This document shows, in pieces, positions 8,076 through 15,284 of a DNA stretch of 64,000 bases. The stretch's first letter is position 1. Every line of letters starts with the position of its first letter. Source of the stretch: Planctomycetota bacterium (GTDB lineage: Bacteria; Planctomycetota; UBA1135; GCA-002686595). The stretch covers positions 62,001 to 126,000 of the forward strand of contig JAEUHZ010000028.1 of NCBI GenBank assembly GCA_016795205.1, given 5' to 3'. The notes beneath the pieces are model-generated. The model did no database searches, was not told the DNA's origin, and was given only the letters and a program-made list of their open reading frames with translations. A program made the position numbers and the translations under genes.

Positions 8076-9160
8076 GCGCGCCGCGCGTGCTGGTCTCGGG
8101 CGTGGTGCTGGGTCAGCCCGCCGGCGGCGTGCGGCGCCACAACCAGGAGCTCCTGCCGCGCGTCGCGCGCCTGCTCGCGGCCGAGGGCGGATCGCTCGCG
8201 GTGCTCGAGGGTCGCGAGCGCGTGCCCTTCGACCTCGGGCCGGACATCGAGCGCCTCCCGAGCGACGTGCCGGCCGGGCCGCCGATCGCGCGCGCCGCGG
8301 CCGAGGGCTGGGCGCTGCGCGCCGCGATCGAAGCCGCGCGGCGCGCGGGACGCCCGTTCGACCTGGTGCACACGGCGCACTTCCCCGTGCCGCGCTCGAT
8401 CCCGCTGCGCTTCACGCTGACGATCCACGACCTGCGCGCGCTGGCGCTCTCGGGCGCGCCGCTCGCGCGCCGGCTCGTCGCCGCGCCGGTGATCGGCGGC
8501 GCGGCGCGCCGCGCGGCGCGCGTCCTCACGGTGAGCGAGTGGACCGCGGGCGAGATCGCGCGCTGCCTGCGCGTGCCGGATGCGGTCGTGATCGGCAACG
8601 GTGGCGACCACTTCGCGCCCCTGCCGCGCGCGCCGCGGCCGGGCGCGGCCCTCGTGGCGCTCGGGCATCTCGAGCCGCGCAAGAACCTGGAGGTCGTGAT
8701 CGCCGCCTTGGCCCGCGACCCGGCGCTGCCCGATCTCGAGCTGCACGGCGCCGCGAAGCCCGGCGAGGCGGAGCGTCTCTCCGCGCTGGCCCGCAAGCTG
8801 GGCGTCGCGGCACGCGTGCGGTTCCGCGGTCCCTTCGCCGAGGCGGACCTGCCGCGCATCCTCTGCACGTGCGCGGCCGTCGTGCTCCCCTCGCGCCTCG
8901 AGGGTTTCGGCATCGGAGTCCTCGAGGCGCAGCGCGCGCGCGCGCCGCTCGCGATCGCCGACGCCGGGGCGCTGCCCGAGATCGCCGGCCCCGACGCGCC
9001 GCGCTTCCCTCCCGACGACGCGCTGGCGTGCGCCGCAGCGCTGCAGCGCGCGCTGGCGCTCGAGCCCGCGGCGATCGAACGGAGCGCGGCGCGCGCGGCG
9101 TGCTTCACCTGGGAGCGGGCCGCGCAACGCTGGTGCGCGGCCTGGCGCGGCAGCGGCTAG
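8072..9160 (+). CDS. GT4-family glycosyltransferase
   Basis: A 362-residue GT-B transferase. It starts with a glycine-rich loop (GQPAGGVRRHNQ). It continues with FTLTIHDLRAL, LTVSEWTAGEI, LGHLEPRKNLEVVI and LPSRLEGFGIGVLEAQ, the last carrying the E-x7-E pair of the family. It is the second gene of a two-gene transferase operon, translationally coupled to the gene before it. Substrates are not evident; together with the divergent membrane protein it suggests a small polysaccharide or lipoglycan locus. Confidence 0.83.
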   Translation: MSAPRVLVSGVVLGQPAGGVRRHNQELLPRVARLLAAEGGSLAVLEGRERVPFDLGPDIERLPSDVPAGPPIARAAAEGWALRAAIEAARRAGRPFDLVHTAHFPVPRSIPLRFTLTIHDLRALALSGAPLARRLVAAPVIGGAARRAARVLTVSEWTAGEIARCLRVPDAVVIGNGGDHFAPLPRAPRPGAALVALGHLEPRKNLEVVIAALARDPALPDLELHGAAKPGEAERLSALARKLGVAARVRFRGPFAEADLPRILCTCAAVVLPSRLEGFGIGVLEAQRARAPLAIADAGALPEIAGPDAPRFPPDDALACAAALQRALALEPAAIERSAARAACFTWERAAQRWCAAWRGSG

Positions 9161-9219
9161 GCGCTCGCCGGCGCAACCCGGCGGGCCGTGCACGCGCTCG
9201 CCGCGCCCACGCCGCGTGC

Positions 9220-9225
9220 TAGGCT
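9220..9225 (+). promoter_or_regulatory. -10-like TAGGCT ten bases before the selenoprotein start
   Basis: The TAGGCT ends ten bases before the ATG at 9236. Leader would be three or four bases. No good -35 is seen. Confidence 0.4.
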
Positions 9226-9235
9226 GCAGAGCGGC

Positions 9236-9493
9236 ATGAAGGTCCAGATCCTGTACTGCACGGCTTGAGGGTACGAACGGCGCGCGGCGGGTCTCGCCGC
9301 GCACATCCGCGAGGCGCTCGACCTCGAGGTCGAGCTGCGCACAGGCTCGCCCGGCCAGTTCGACGTCGTGGCGGACGGCGTGGTCGTGGCCTCGAAGTCG
9401 CGCGGCCTGCTCTCCGGGCTGTTCGGCGGCGGCTGGCCCGATCCGGACGAGGTCGTGCAGGCGCTCCACCGGCGCTCGATCGCGGGCGGCTGA
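9236..9493 (+). CDS. SelW/Rdx-family selenoprotein (in-frame TGA = selenocysteine, codon 11)
   Basis: Conventional ORF calling misses this gene because of an in-frame TGA at 9266-9268. Read through as selenocysteine, it gives 85 residues: MKVQILYCTAUGYERRA at the N-terminus and a stop TGA at 9491-9493. The N-terminal beta-strand, the CxxU redox motif (Cys 8, Sec 11) followed by GYERRAAGLAAHI, the central QFDVVADGVVVASKS and the C-terminal GLLSGLFGGGWPD-PDEVVQAL are the layout of the Rdx/SelW/SelT/SelH thioredoxin-like family. In that family the equivalent motif is CxxC or CxxU. A hairpin of bacterial SECIS type follows the TGA (see separate entry). Role: a small thiol-redox protein of unknown partner. 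The reading after the TGA keeps the family pattern to the final stop, which argues against a chance frame or a pseudogene. Confidence 0.85.
9282..9302 (+). promoter_or_regulatory. bacterial SECIS element inside the selenoprotein gene
   Basis: A perfect eight-base-pair stem (GCGCGGCG with CGCCGCGC) closes a five-base loop GGTCT at 9290-9294. The loop begins 22 bases after the TGA. In E. coli fdhF the SelB-binding hairpin presents GGUCU in its apical loop at nearly the same distance from the UGA, so position, stem and loop all fit the element that recruits SelB. Confidence 0.8.
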
Positions 9494-9524
9494 GGCCCTC
9501 GCGCCGGGCGCACGGCACTGCGGG

Positions 9525-10391
9525 TCAACGCGTGCCGTCGTCGGCTTCCTGGACCGCTCCCGGCACGAGTTGCGCCTTGGCGGCGGTCGCGAGCCGGTAG
9601 CCCAGCCAGGCCAGCGCCACGGCGCCGGCCAGCGCCAGGACGACGACCGCGGCGCGGACCCAGGCCGGCTGCTCCGAGAACTCCTGGTGGAGCACGCGCT
9701 CGTCGTGCTCGACCCGGTGGAACTGGAGCACGCCGCGCGCGTCGCGCTGGGGGCGCGCGCCGAGCCCGGCCCCGGCGCGAGCACGAGCGCGCTCCGCATC
9801 CGCGGCCGAGAGCCGCTGCGCGCCGCTCGCGCCGGAGCGCGGAGCGGCCTCCGCGCCAGGCAGGGGCAGAGGAGCACGCGCGCCCGGGACAGGTCGCGCG
9901 GGCGCGCCGAGCGGTGCGGAAGGCGTGCTCCAATCCCCTTCGAGCTCGATCTCCTCGGGCTCGGTCGCGCCCGGCGCGGGTTCGGCCGCGGCCCGCGACG
10001 GACCGCGCGGCGAGAAGGCCAGCGCGGGCCCCGCCTCGGGCTCGGCCGCCGGCTCCAGAGCTGGCTCCGCGGGCGCAGCGCTGGGCGGCGTCCGCGCAGC
10101 GGGCACGGCGTCGACGCGGAAACGCAGCAGGACCTCGCCCAGCCGGAACTCGTCGCCGTCGGCGAGCTCGACGGCGGAGAGGCGCTCAGGGCCGGCGAAG
10201 AGCCCGTTGCGCGAGCCGACGTCGACGACGCGCCAGCGCTCGCCCGCGCGCTCCAGCCGCGCGTGCAGGCGGGACACCGAGGCGTCGCGCAGCGTCACGG
10301 CGCAGTCCGCACCCCGGCCGAAGGTCGCACCGTCGCCGGCGTCGCAGATCCGCCCGAGGTCCGGGCCGGAGAGCACGTAGATCCGCGGCAT
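9525..10391 (-). CDS. FHA-domain membrane protein
   Basis: A 288-residue protein. Residues 1-90 are a forkhead-associated domain with FGRGADC, SVSRLHARL and DVGSRNGLFAG, the phosphothreonine-binding pattern (Gly-Arg, Ser-x2-His, Asn-Gly). A Pro/Ala/Glu-rich linker of about 120 residues follows. One transmembrane helix lies near residues 245-265 before a short tail. The FHA domain is thus likely cytoplasmic and tail-anchored. The start chosen is ATG 10389-10391, where FHA homology begins, with a TACCCT hexamer nine bases upstream. No kinase is nearby. Confidence 0.8.
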   Translation of the reverse strand: MPRIYVLSGPDLGRICDAGDGATFGRGADCAVTLRDASVSRLHARLERAGERWRVVDVGSRNGLFAGPERLSAVELADGDEFRLGEVLLRFRVDAVPAARTPPSAAPAEPALEPAAEPEAGPALAFSPRGPSRAAAEPAPGATEPEEIELEGDWSTPSAPLGAPARPVPGARAPLPLPGAEAAPRSGASGAQRLSAADAERARARAGAGLGARPQRDARGVLQFHRVEHDERVLHQEFSEQPAWVRAAVVVLALAGAVALAWLGYRLATAAKAQLVPGAVQEADDGTR

Positions 10392-10400
10392 GGGCGCGAC

Positions 10401-10406
10401 AGGGTA
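10401..10406 (-). promoter_or_regulatory. -10-like TACCCT nine bases before the FHA gene start
   Basis: On the minus strand TACCCT ends nine bases before the ATG at 10391. It lies in the divergent region shared with the hydrolase at 10555. Confidence 0.4.
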
Positions 10407-10554
10407 ACGCCGAGGCTGGCGCCCGTCCGGGGTGCAGAGGACGATGCGTGCGTGAGCGTCCGCCGCCTCCAGCCCGCCGGCCCTGGATCCAGCCCCGTCC
10501 AGCGCGCGGCGGGCTGTCGGAATCGACTCGCGGCGCGCTGACCCCGAGGCGAGG

Positions 10555-11448
10555 ATGCGCCGCGTGCTGATCTGGATCGTCACCGTGCCGCTCGCGCTCT
10601 ACCTCGCGCTGTGTCTCGCGGTCTGGATCTTCCAGGACCGCCTCGTGTGGTACCCCGGGCCGCCGCCCACGGCGACACCCGCGGCGATCGGCGCGCCGTT
10701 CGAGGAGCTCGTGCTCACCTCCGCCGACGGCGCCAGCGTGCACGCTTGGCACATCCAGGCCGATGCGCCGCGCGGCGCCGTGCTCGTGTGCCATGGCAAC
10801 GCCGGCAGCATCGAGCACCGGCTCGAGCACGCGCGCGCCTTCCGCGCCTTGGGCTACGACGTGCTCCTGTTCGACTACCGCGGCTACGGGCGCAGCCGCG
10901 GTCGGCTCAGCGAGGAGGGCACCTACCTGGACGGCCTCGCCGCGCTGGAGCACCTGGCCGCGCGCGGCTTCGACGGGCGGCGCGTCGCGCTCTATGGCGA
11001 GTCGCTGGGCGGCGCGGTCGCGATCGAGCTCGCGCGCCGCCGCCCGTGCGCCGCGCTGATCGTCGAGGACACGTTCACGACGCTCCCGGACGTCGGCGCG
11101 CGGGTCTATCCCTGGCTGCCCGTGCGCTGGCTGTCGCGCAACCGCTACGCCTCGCTGGAGAAGATCGGCGCGCTGGGCACGCCGCTCCTCGTCGCGCACA
11201 GCCCCGACGACCATCTCGTGCCCTTCGCGCACGGCGAACGCCTGCACGCCGCGCATCCCGGACCCAAGGCCTTCCTGATCACGAGTGGTGGGCACAACGG
11301 CGGCGGCTTCCTCCAGCGCGCGGAGTGGATCGAGTCCGTGGGACGGTTCCTGCGCGCGCACGTCGATGCGGGCGGGGATCCGGCGCGCAGCGCGGCGCAA
11401 GACTCCGGCTCCGCCGGGGCTCCTGACCCGCGCGGCGAGCCTCGTTAG
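10555..11448 (+). CDS. alpha/beta hydrolase, Bem46/ABHD13-like, N-terminally membrane-anchored
   Basis: A 297-residue protein with an uncleaved hydrophobic helix (residues 4-24) followed by an alpha/beta-hydrolase domain. Visible are the oxyanion-region CHGNAG, the DYRGYGRS loop, the nucleophile elbow GESLGG, the acid region SPDDHLVPF and the histidine loop GGHNGGG. This matches the Bem46/ABHD13 (COG1073) subgroup, usually YfhR-like esterase or peptidase candidates with unknown substrate. GAGGCGAGG precedes the ATG. The last 30 residues are low-complexity. Confidence 0.8.
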   Translation: MRRVLIWIVTVPLALYLALCLAVWIFQDRLVWYPGPPPTATPAAIGAPFEELVLTSADGASVHAWHIQADAPRGAVLVCHGNAGSIEHRLEHARAFRALGYDVLLFDYRGYGRSRGRLSEEGTYLDGLAALEHLAARGFDGRRVALYGESLGGAVAIELARRRPCAALIVEDTFTTLPDVGARVYPWLPVRWLSRNRYASLEKIGALGTPLLVAHSPDDHLVPFAHGERLHAAHPGPKAFLITSGGHNGGGFLQRAEWIESVGRFLRAHVDAGGDPARSAAQDSGSAGAPDPRGEPR

Positions 11449-11577
11449 AGGCGCGCCGCGCGGCCGCTCGGCGGCCAACGGCGGCTCGACCGCCCCAGGA
11501 CGCGCGACGTAGCGCTCCCTTGCCCGCGCACCGGATGCGGGACGCGCGCCCGGGTACGCCGCTCGCGCGCGGCGCGT

Positions 11578-11583
11578 TAGGCT
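11578..11583 (+). promoter_or_regulatory. -10-like TAGGCT seven bases before the ABC ATPase start
   Basis: TAGGCT ends seven bases before the GTG at 11591, so transcription would start at the start codon itself. Confidence 0.45.
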
Positions 11584-11590
11584 CCGCGCG

Positions 11591-12337
11591 GTGAACTCCG
11601 AGCCGCGAGGTGCCGTCGAGCTGCGAGGCGTGACGAGGTGCTACGCACGCTGGCCGTTCGGCGCGCGCGTCGAGGTCCTGCGCGGCGTGGATCTGGAGCT
11701 CGCGCGCGGCGCGACGCTGGGGCTGGCCGGGCCGAACGGCTCGGGCAAATCGACGCTCCTGCGGCTCCTGGCCGGGGTCGAGGAGCCCGACGCAGGCCTG
11801 ATCCGCGTGCTCGGAACGAGCCCGCGGCAGGCCGCCTCAGAGGACCGCGTCGGCTGGCTCCCGGACGACACGCCGTTCCCGCGCGACCTCTCGCTGCGGG
11901 CCGCCCTGCGGCTCGCGGGCGCGATCCACGGCCTGCGCGGCCGCGCGCTGGACCGCCGCGCGGAAGAGCGGCTCGAGCGCGTGGGTCTCGCCAGCGTGGC
12001 GCGCCGCCCGCTGGGTCGCGCCTCGCGTGGCATGCTGCGCCGCTTCGGCATCGCGCAGGCCTGGATCCACGATCCCGAGCTCGTGCTGCTCGACGAGCCC
12101 ACGGCCGGCCTCGACGCCGAGGGCTACGTCGTCCTGGCCTCGATCCTGGACGAGGCACGCGCGCGCGGCACGACGGTCGTGATCGCCTCGCACGCCTCGA
12201 GCGACCTCGCCGAGCGCTGCGACTCGGTGGCGGTGCTCCACGCGGGCCGCGTCGCCCTGCACGCGCCGCCGGGCGAGGTCTTCGCGCACGGCGGCCTGCT
12301 CGAGGTCTACCGGCGCCTGGCCGGGAGCGGTCCGTGA
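11591..12337 (+). CDS. ABC transporter ATP-binding protein
   Basis: A 248-residue ABC ATPase starting at GTG 11591. Walker A is GPNGSGKST, the signature region is the degenerate LGRASRGM, Walker B is LVLLDEPTAGLD, and the switch His is in VIASHASSD. It resembles ATPases of ABC-2 and gliding-type (CcmA/NatA-like) exporters. The next gene starts inside its stop codon (GTGA, 12334-12337) and encodes a membrane protein, so the two form a transporter core. Transported substrate unknown. Confidence 0.88.
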   Translation: MNSEPRGAVELRGVTRCYARWPFGARVEVLRGVDLELARGATLGLAGPNGSGKSTLLRLLAGVEEPDAGLIRVLGTSPRQAASEDRVGWLPDDTPFPRDLSLRAALRLAGAIHGLRGRALDRRAEERLERVGLASVARRPLGRASRGMLRRFGIAQAWIHDPELVLLDEPTAGLDAEGYVVLASILDEARARGTTVVIASHASSDLAERCDSVAVLHAGRVALHAPPGEVFAHGGLLEVYRRLAGSGP

Positions 12338-13371
12338 ACGCGCGCCTGGCCGGCGCCGCGGTGCGCCGCGTGGCCCACCCGCTCGTTGCCGTGGCATTGC
12401 TGCTCGCCGCGTCCGCGGCGCTCCTGGACGGCGAGGCCAGCGCGCTGGTCGAGGCGGGCGGCCTGCTCGACGACCGGTTGCGTGCCGCGGCGTGGAGCGC
12501 ATCGGCCTGGAGCGCGTTCGTCGTGCTGGCGGCCCCCTGGATCGTGCTGCGCGCCGCGTGCGCGCGCACGCGGGCAGAGGCCGAGTGGGCCGGCGTGTCG
12601 GGGACCAGCCTGGCGCGCGCCGAGGCCTCGCGCGCGGCAGGCGTGCTGGCCGCCGCGCTGGCGCTGGCCGGCGGCTGGAGCGCGTTCGCCGCGCTGGGAC
12701 CGGCGGTCTCCGGGCCGCTCTTGGGTCGCGCGGGCCAGACGCAGGGGCCTGGCAGCCCGATCTTCGCGCACGACGCTCCGCTGGCCTGGAGCGCGCGCGC
12801 GCCCGACGTGTCCGGCCTGTGGGCGCGCGTCGGCGTGTCGCTCTCGATCACGCCCGGGTCAGGGGGCGAGGTGCGGCTTTCCGCTGCGCGCGGCGGCCAG
12901 GTTCTCACGGGCGCGGCCCACGTGCTGCCGCGCGGCGCCGTCGAGGTCGAGATCCCGCCCGGGCCGGATCCCGTCCGCTTCGAGCTCGCGCTGCCCGAGC
13001 CGGGGGCGCGCGCGTTCGTCACGACCGGGGCCGTGGAGCTGTGGGACGCAGCGCCGGCCTGGGCCGCGCGCGTCCGGCTGGCCGCGCGCGCCGCGCTGGC
13101 GCTGGCGTCGTGGTCGCTGCTGGCCTTCGGTCTCGCCGCCTGGCTGCGGCCCGCGACGGCGCTCGCCCTGCTGGCCGCGGTGTGGCTCTGGCTGTGGGCA
13201 CGGGACGGCGCCCCGGCCTGGATCCCCGGCGCGAGCCTGTTCGAGGATCTCGCCAGCGTGGCGAACGGCCGCGCCCCGGCCGCGCTCGCCTGGGCCGATG
13301 CGATCGGCGCGGCGGCCTCGGTCGTGTTGGCGCTGCTCCTCGCGCGACGGCCCGCGGAGGCTCGGACGTGA
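12334..13371 (+). CDS. ABC-associated membrane protein with a large extracytoplasmic domain
   Basis: 345 residues from a GTG start coupled to the ATPase. Hydrophobic segments lie near residues 15-35, 50-70 and 100-125. A soluble beta-rich segment (about 140-240, for example GGEVRLSAARGGQVLTGAAH) follows, then three more segments at 250-340. This is the layout of a non-canonical ABC-2-type permease carrying an exported domain between membrane halves. I do not recognise the family. Its neighbours are an ABC ATPase upstream and a TPR-like protein downstream, both with GTGA overlaps. Confidence 0.6.
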   Translation: MNARLAGAAVRRVAHPLVAVALLLAASAALLDGEASALVEAGGLLDDRLRAAAWSASAWSAFVVLAAPWIVLRAACARTRAEAEWAGVSGTSLARAEASRAAGVLAAALALAGGWSAFAALGPAVSGPLLGRAGQTQGPGSPIFAHDAPLAWSARAPDVSGLWARVGVSLSITPGSGGEVRLSAARGGQVLTGAAHVLPRGAVEVEIPPGPDPVRFELALPEPGARAFVTTGAVELWDAAPAWAARVRLAARAALALASWSLLAFGLAAWLRPATALALLAAVWLWLWARDGAPAWIPGASLFEDLASVANGRAPAALAWADAIGAAASVVLALLLARRPAEART

Positions 13372-13955
13372 AGCGCGCCGCGCGGCTCGCCTGGCTCGCC
13401 GTCGGCCTGGGCCTGGCGACCTGGACCGTCGCGAGCGCGCCGCGCGACGCCGCGGCCGCGCGCGGCACGCTCGCGAGCCGGCTGCTCGGTCCGTTCGCGC
13501 CGCTGGCGGCGGCGATCGAGTGGGGCCGCTTCGACGCCGCGGCCGGCGCCGGCGAGGAGGGTCGGGCGTGGAAGCACGCCGACCGCGCGCTGCGCCTCGC
13601 GCCCGCGGACCCGCGCGGCTGGACGTTCCTGGCGCACCACGCCATCTACGAGCTCGGCAACCCGCGCCGAACGCCCGACGCGGCCGAGCGGCGGCGTGCG
13701 GTCGAGCTGGGCCTCGCGATCCTGGCGCGCGGCGAGCGCGAGGCGCGCTCCCCCGGACCGGCCGCCTTCAAGGCCGGTGTGGTCCACCTCTCGATGGCGC
13801 AGCAGGACGATGCCGAGCGCTGGCTGCCGATCTCGCGCCGCGCGGCGTGGCTCCGCGCGGCGGAGGCCTTCGAGCGCGCGGCTCTCGCCGGCGAGCCCGT
13901 GGCCGCCGAGGCCGCGCGGCTGGCCCGCGCCGCGGCGCAGGCCGAGGACGGCTGA
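13368..13955 (+). CDS. small TPR-like exported protein, third gene of the ABC cassette
   Basis: 195 residues, GTG start coupled (GTGA) to the membrane protein. A signal peptide or anchor at residues 5-22 is followed by helical repeats. RAWKHADRALRLAPADPRGW matches the TPR consensus, and AAWLRAAEAFERAALAGE looks like a second unit. It probably sits at the periplasmic face as a partner of the ABC transporter. Function is unknown. Confidence 0.55.
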   Translation: MKRAARLAWLAVGLGLATWTVASAPRDAAAARGTLASRLLGPFAPLAAAIEWGRFDAAAGAGEEGRAWKHADRALRLAPADPRGWTFLAHHAIYELGNPRRTPDAAERRRAVELGLAILARGEREARSPGPAAFKAGVVHLSMAQQDDAERWLPISRRAAWLRAAEAFERAALAGEPVAAEAARLARAAAQAEDG

Positions 13956-14000
13956 AGGTTCCCGGCCGGCGTTCGCGCTTCGCCGCGGGCCTGGGCCCGG

Positions 14001-14006
14001 TACGAT
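14001..14006 (+). promoter_or_regulatory. -10-like TACGAT eight bases before dedA
   Basis: TACGAT ends eight bases before the GTG at 14015. A TTCGCC at 13979-13984 lies 16 bases further upstream and could serve as a -35. Confidence 0.5.
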
Positions 14007-14014
14007 CGCGCTCC

Positions 14015-14722
14015 GTGTTCCTGCTGGGCGACTTCTTCGCGGACTCCCTGGAGTACCTGACGCACTGGTTCACGAGGTTCCACTACCTCGCGCCGTTCAC
14101 GGTGCTCATGCTGTGCGGCCTCGGGCTGCCATTGCCCGAGGAGATCACGCTGATCGGCTGCGGGCTGCTCGTCGCGCAGGGGCACGTCGGCTTCTGGGAG
14201 ATCACGGCCGTGTGCGCCTTCGCGATCCTGTTCGGCGACTCGATCCCCTTCTGGCTCGGTCGCAGATTCGGGCTGGCGGCGCTGCGGATGCGCTTCGTGA
14301 CGAAGGTGCTGCACCCCGAACGCTTCGCGAGCTTGGAGCGCAAGTTCGCGGAGAACGGGAATTGGGCCATCTTCACCTGCCGGTTCCTGCCGGGGCTGCG
14401 CATCCCGGGCTACTTCGTGGCCGGGACGCTGGGCATGAGCTACACGCGCTTCCTGGCGCTCGACGGGCTGGGCGTCTTGGTGTCCGTTCCGACATCGATC
14501 TGGGTCGCGCAGCTCTTCTTCCGCCAGTTCGGCGAGCACCTCGAGGGCGCGGCCAAGCGCGTCTCCGAGCTGAACCACCTGGTCTTGATCGCCGTCGCGG
14601 CGCTGGTTCTCGGGATCTTCGTCTGGCGCCGGATCCGGCGGCGTCGGGTCGCCGCGGTGGCGCCGGAGCCGCAGCCGGCCGGGGCCCCGCCGCGGCCGGC
14701 CGAGCCCCCGACCGACACCTGA
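14015..14722 (+). CDS. DedA-family (SNARE-associated/VTT) membrane protein
   Basis: A 235-residue inner-membrane protein. The DedA hallmarks are GLGLPLPEEI near residue 35, FCRFLPGLRIP-type sequence (TCRFLPGLRIPGYFVAGT) near residue 130 and the terminal helix before a basic RRIRRRR stretch. DedA/VTT proteins act as lipid scramblases or flippases and affect envelope integrity. The C-terminal 25 residues are Pro/Ala-rich. The GTG start at 14015 is chosen because the TACGAT promoter element lies eight bases before it and homology begins there. Confidence 0.83.
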   Translation: MFLLGDFFADSLEYLTHWFTRFHYLAPFTVLMLCGLGLPLPEEITLIGCGLLVAQGHVGFWEITAVCAFAILFGDSIPFWLGRRFGLAALRMRFVTKVLHPERFASLERKFAENGNWAIFTCRFLPGLRIPGYFVAGTLGMSYTRFLALDGLGVLVSVPTSIWVAQLFFRQFGEHLEGAAKRVSELNHLVLIAVAALVLGIFVWRRIRRRRVAAVAPEPQPAGAPPRPAEPPTDT

Positions 14723-14765
14723 TCCGGTCCGGATTCGGCGGCTCCCCGCGCGGGACCGGCCGGGC

Positions 14766-14771
14766 TAGACT
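14766..14771 (+). promoter_or_regulatory. -10-like TAGACT upstream of rsfS
   Basis: The hexamer lies 53 bases before the proposed ATC start of rsfS (77 before the TTG), so this gene would have a normal leader, consistent with its visible GGAG. Confidence 0.35.
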
Positions 14772-14824
14772 TCGATCAGGCGGACCGGCAGGAACCGCCC
14801 ATCCCCGAAGCGGAGAATCGCACC

Positions 14825-15214
14825 ATCGAACCCCAGGTCCTCGCGGCGTTGGCCGCACGTATCGCGGACGAGAAGAAGGGCGTCGACATCCGGGTCTACG
14901 ACGTCTCCGAGCAGATCAAGGTCGCCGACTACTTCGTGCTCGTGACCGGCACCTCGCGCCCGCACGTGCGGGCGATCCACGACGAGATCCACGCGCGCCT
15001 CAAGGCGCTCGGCGAGCGGCACGCCCCGGCGGAGGGCGCCGAGCTCGGCTGGTGGGTGCTGCTCGACTACAGCGACGTGGTCGTGCACGTGCTGCAGCCC
15101 GAGGCCCGCGAGTACTACGCGCTGGACACGCTCTACGGCGAGTGCCCCGAGCTCGACTGGCGGGCCGTGCGCGTGCCCGAGCTGGCCGAGCAGCAGGCGA
15201 GCCAGGCCGTCTGA
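14825..15214 (+). CDS. rsfS: ribosome silencing factor RsfS
   Basis: About 129 residues. DIRVYDVSEQIKVADYFVLV, TGTSRPHVRAI and WVLLDYSDVVVHV are RsfS (Iojap/DUF143) motifs. The protein binds L14 on the large ribosomal subunit and blocks subunit joining. The family N-terminus aligns from EPQVLAALAARIADEKKG, but this frame has no ATG, GTG or TTG before it. The proposed start is an ATC codon at 14825, preceded by GCGGAGA about eight bases upstream. The first conventional start is TTG 14849, which removes eight conserved-position residues and has no ribosome site. I prefer ATC with reservation. Confidence 0.8.
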   Translation: MEPQVLAALAARIADEKKGVDIRVYDVSEQIKVADYFVLVTGTSRPHVRAIHDEIHARLKALGERHAPAEGAELGWWVLLDYSDVVVHVLQPEAREYYALDTLYGECPELDWRAVRVPELAEQQASQAV

Positions 15215-15271
15215 GCGCGCGATCCGGCGCACTCCACCAGGTCCGTGCTTCGATCCGGCGCGTGCGGAGCC

Positions 15272-15277
15272 TAGTCT
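15272..15277 (+). promoter_or_regulatory. -10-like TAGTCT seven bases before the YyaL-type gene
   Basis: TAGTCT ends seven bases before the ATG at 15285. A TTCGAT at 15249-15254, 17 bases upstream, fits a -35. This is one of the best promoters in the window and implies a leaderless mRNA. Confidence 0.5.
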
Positions 15278-15284
15278 CTCGCGC

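Noticed and set aside
9265..9600. Plus-strand open frame beginning at the selenocysteine TGA region and running past it
   Set aside because: It is in another frame and lacks the Rdx pattern; the TGA read-through frame explains the segment better.
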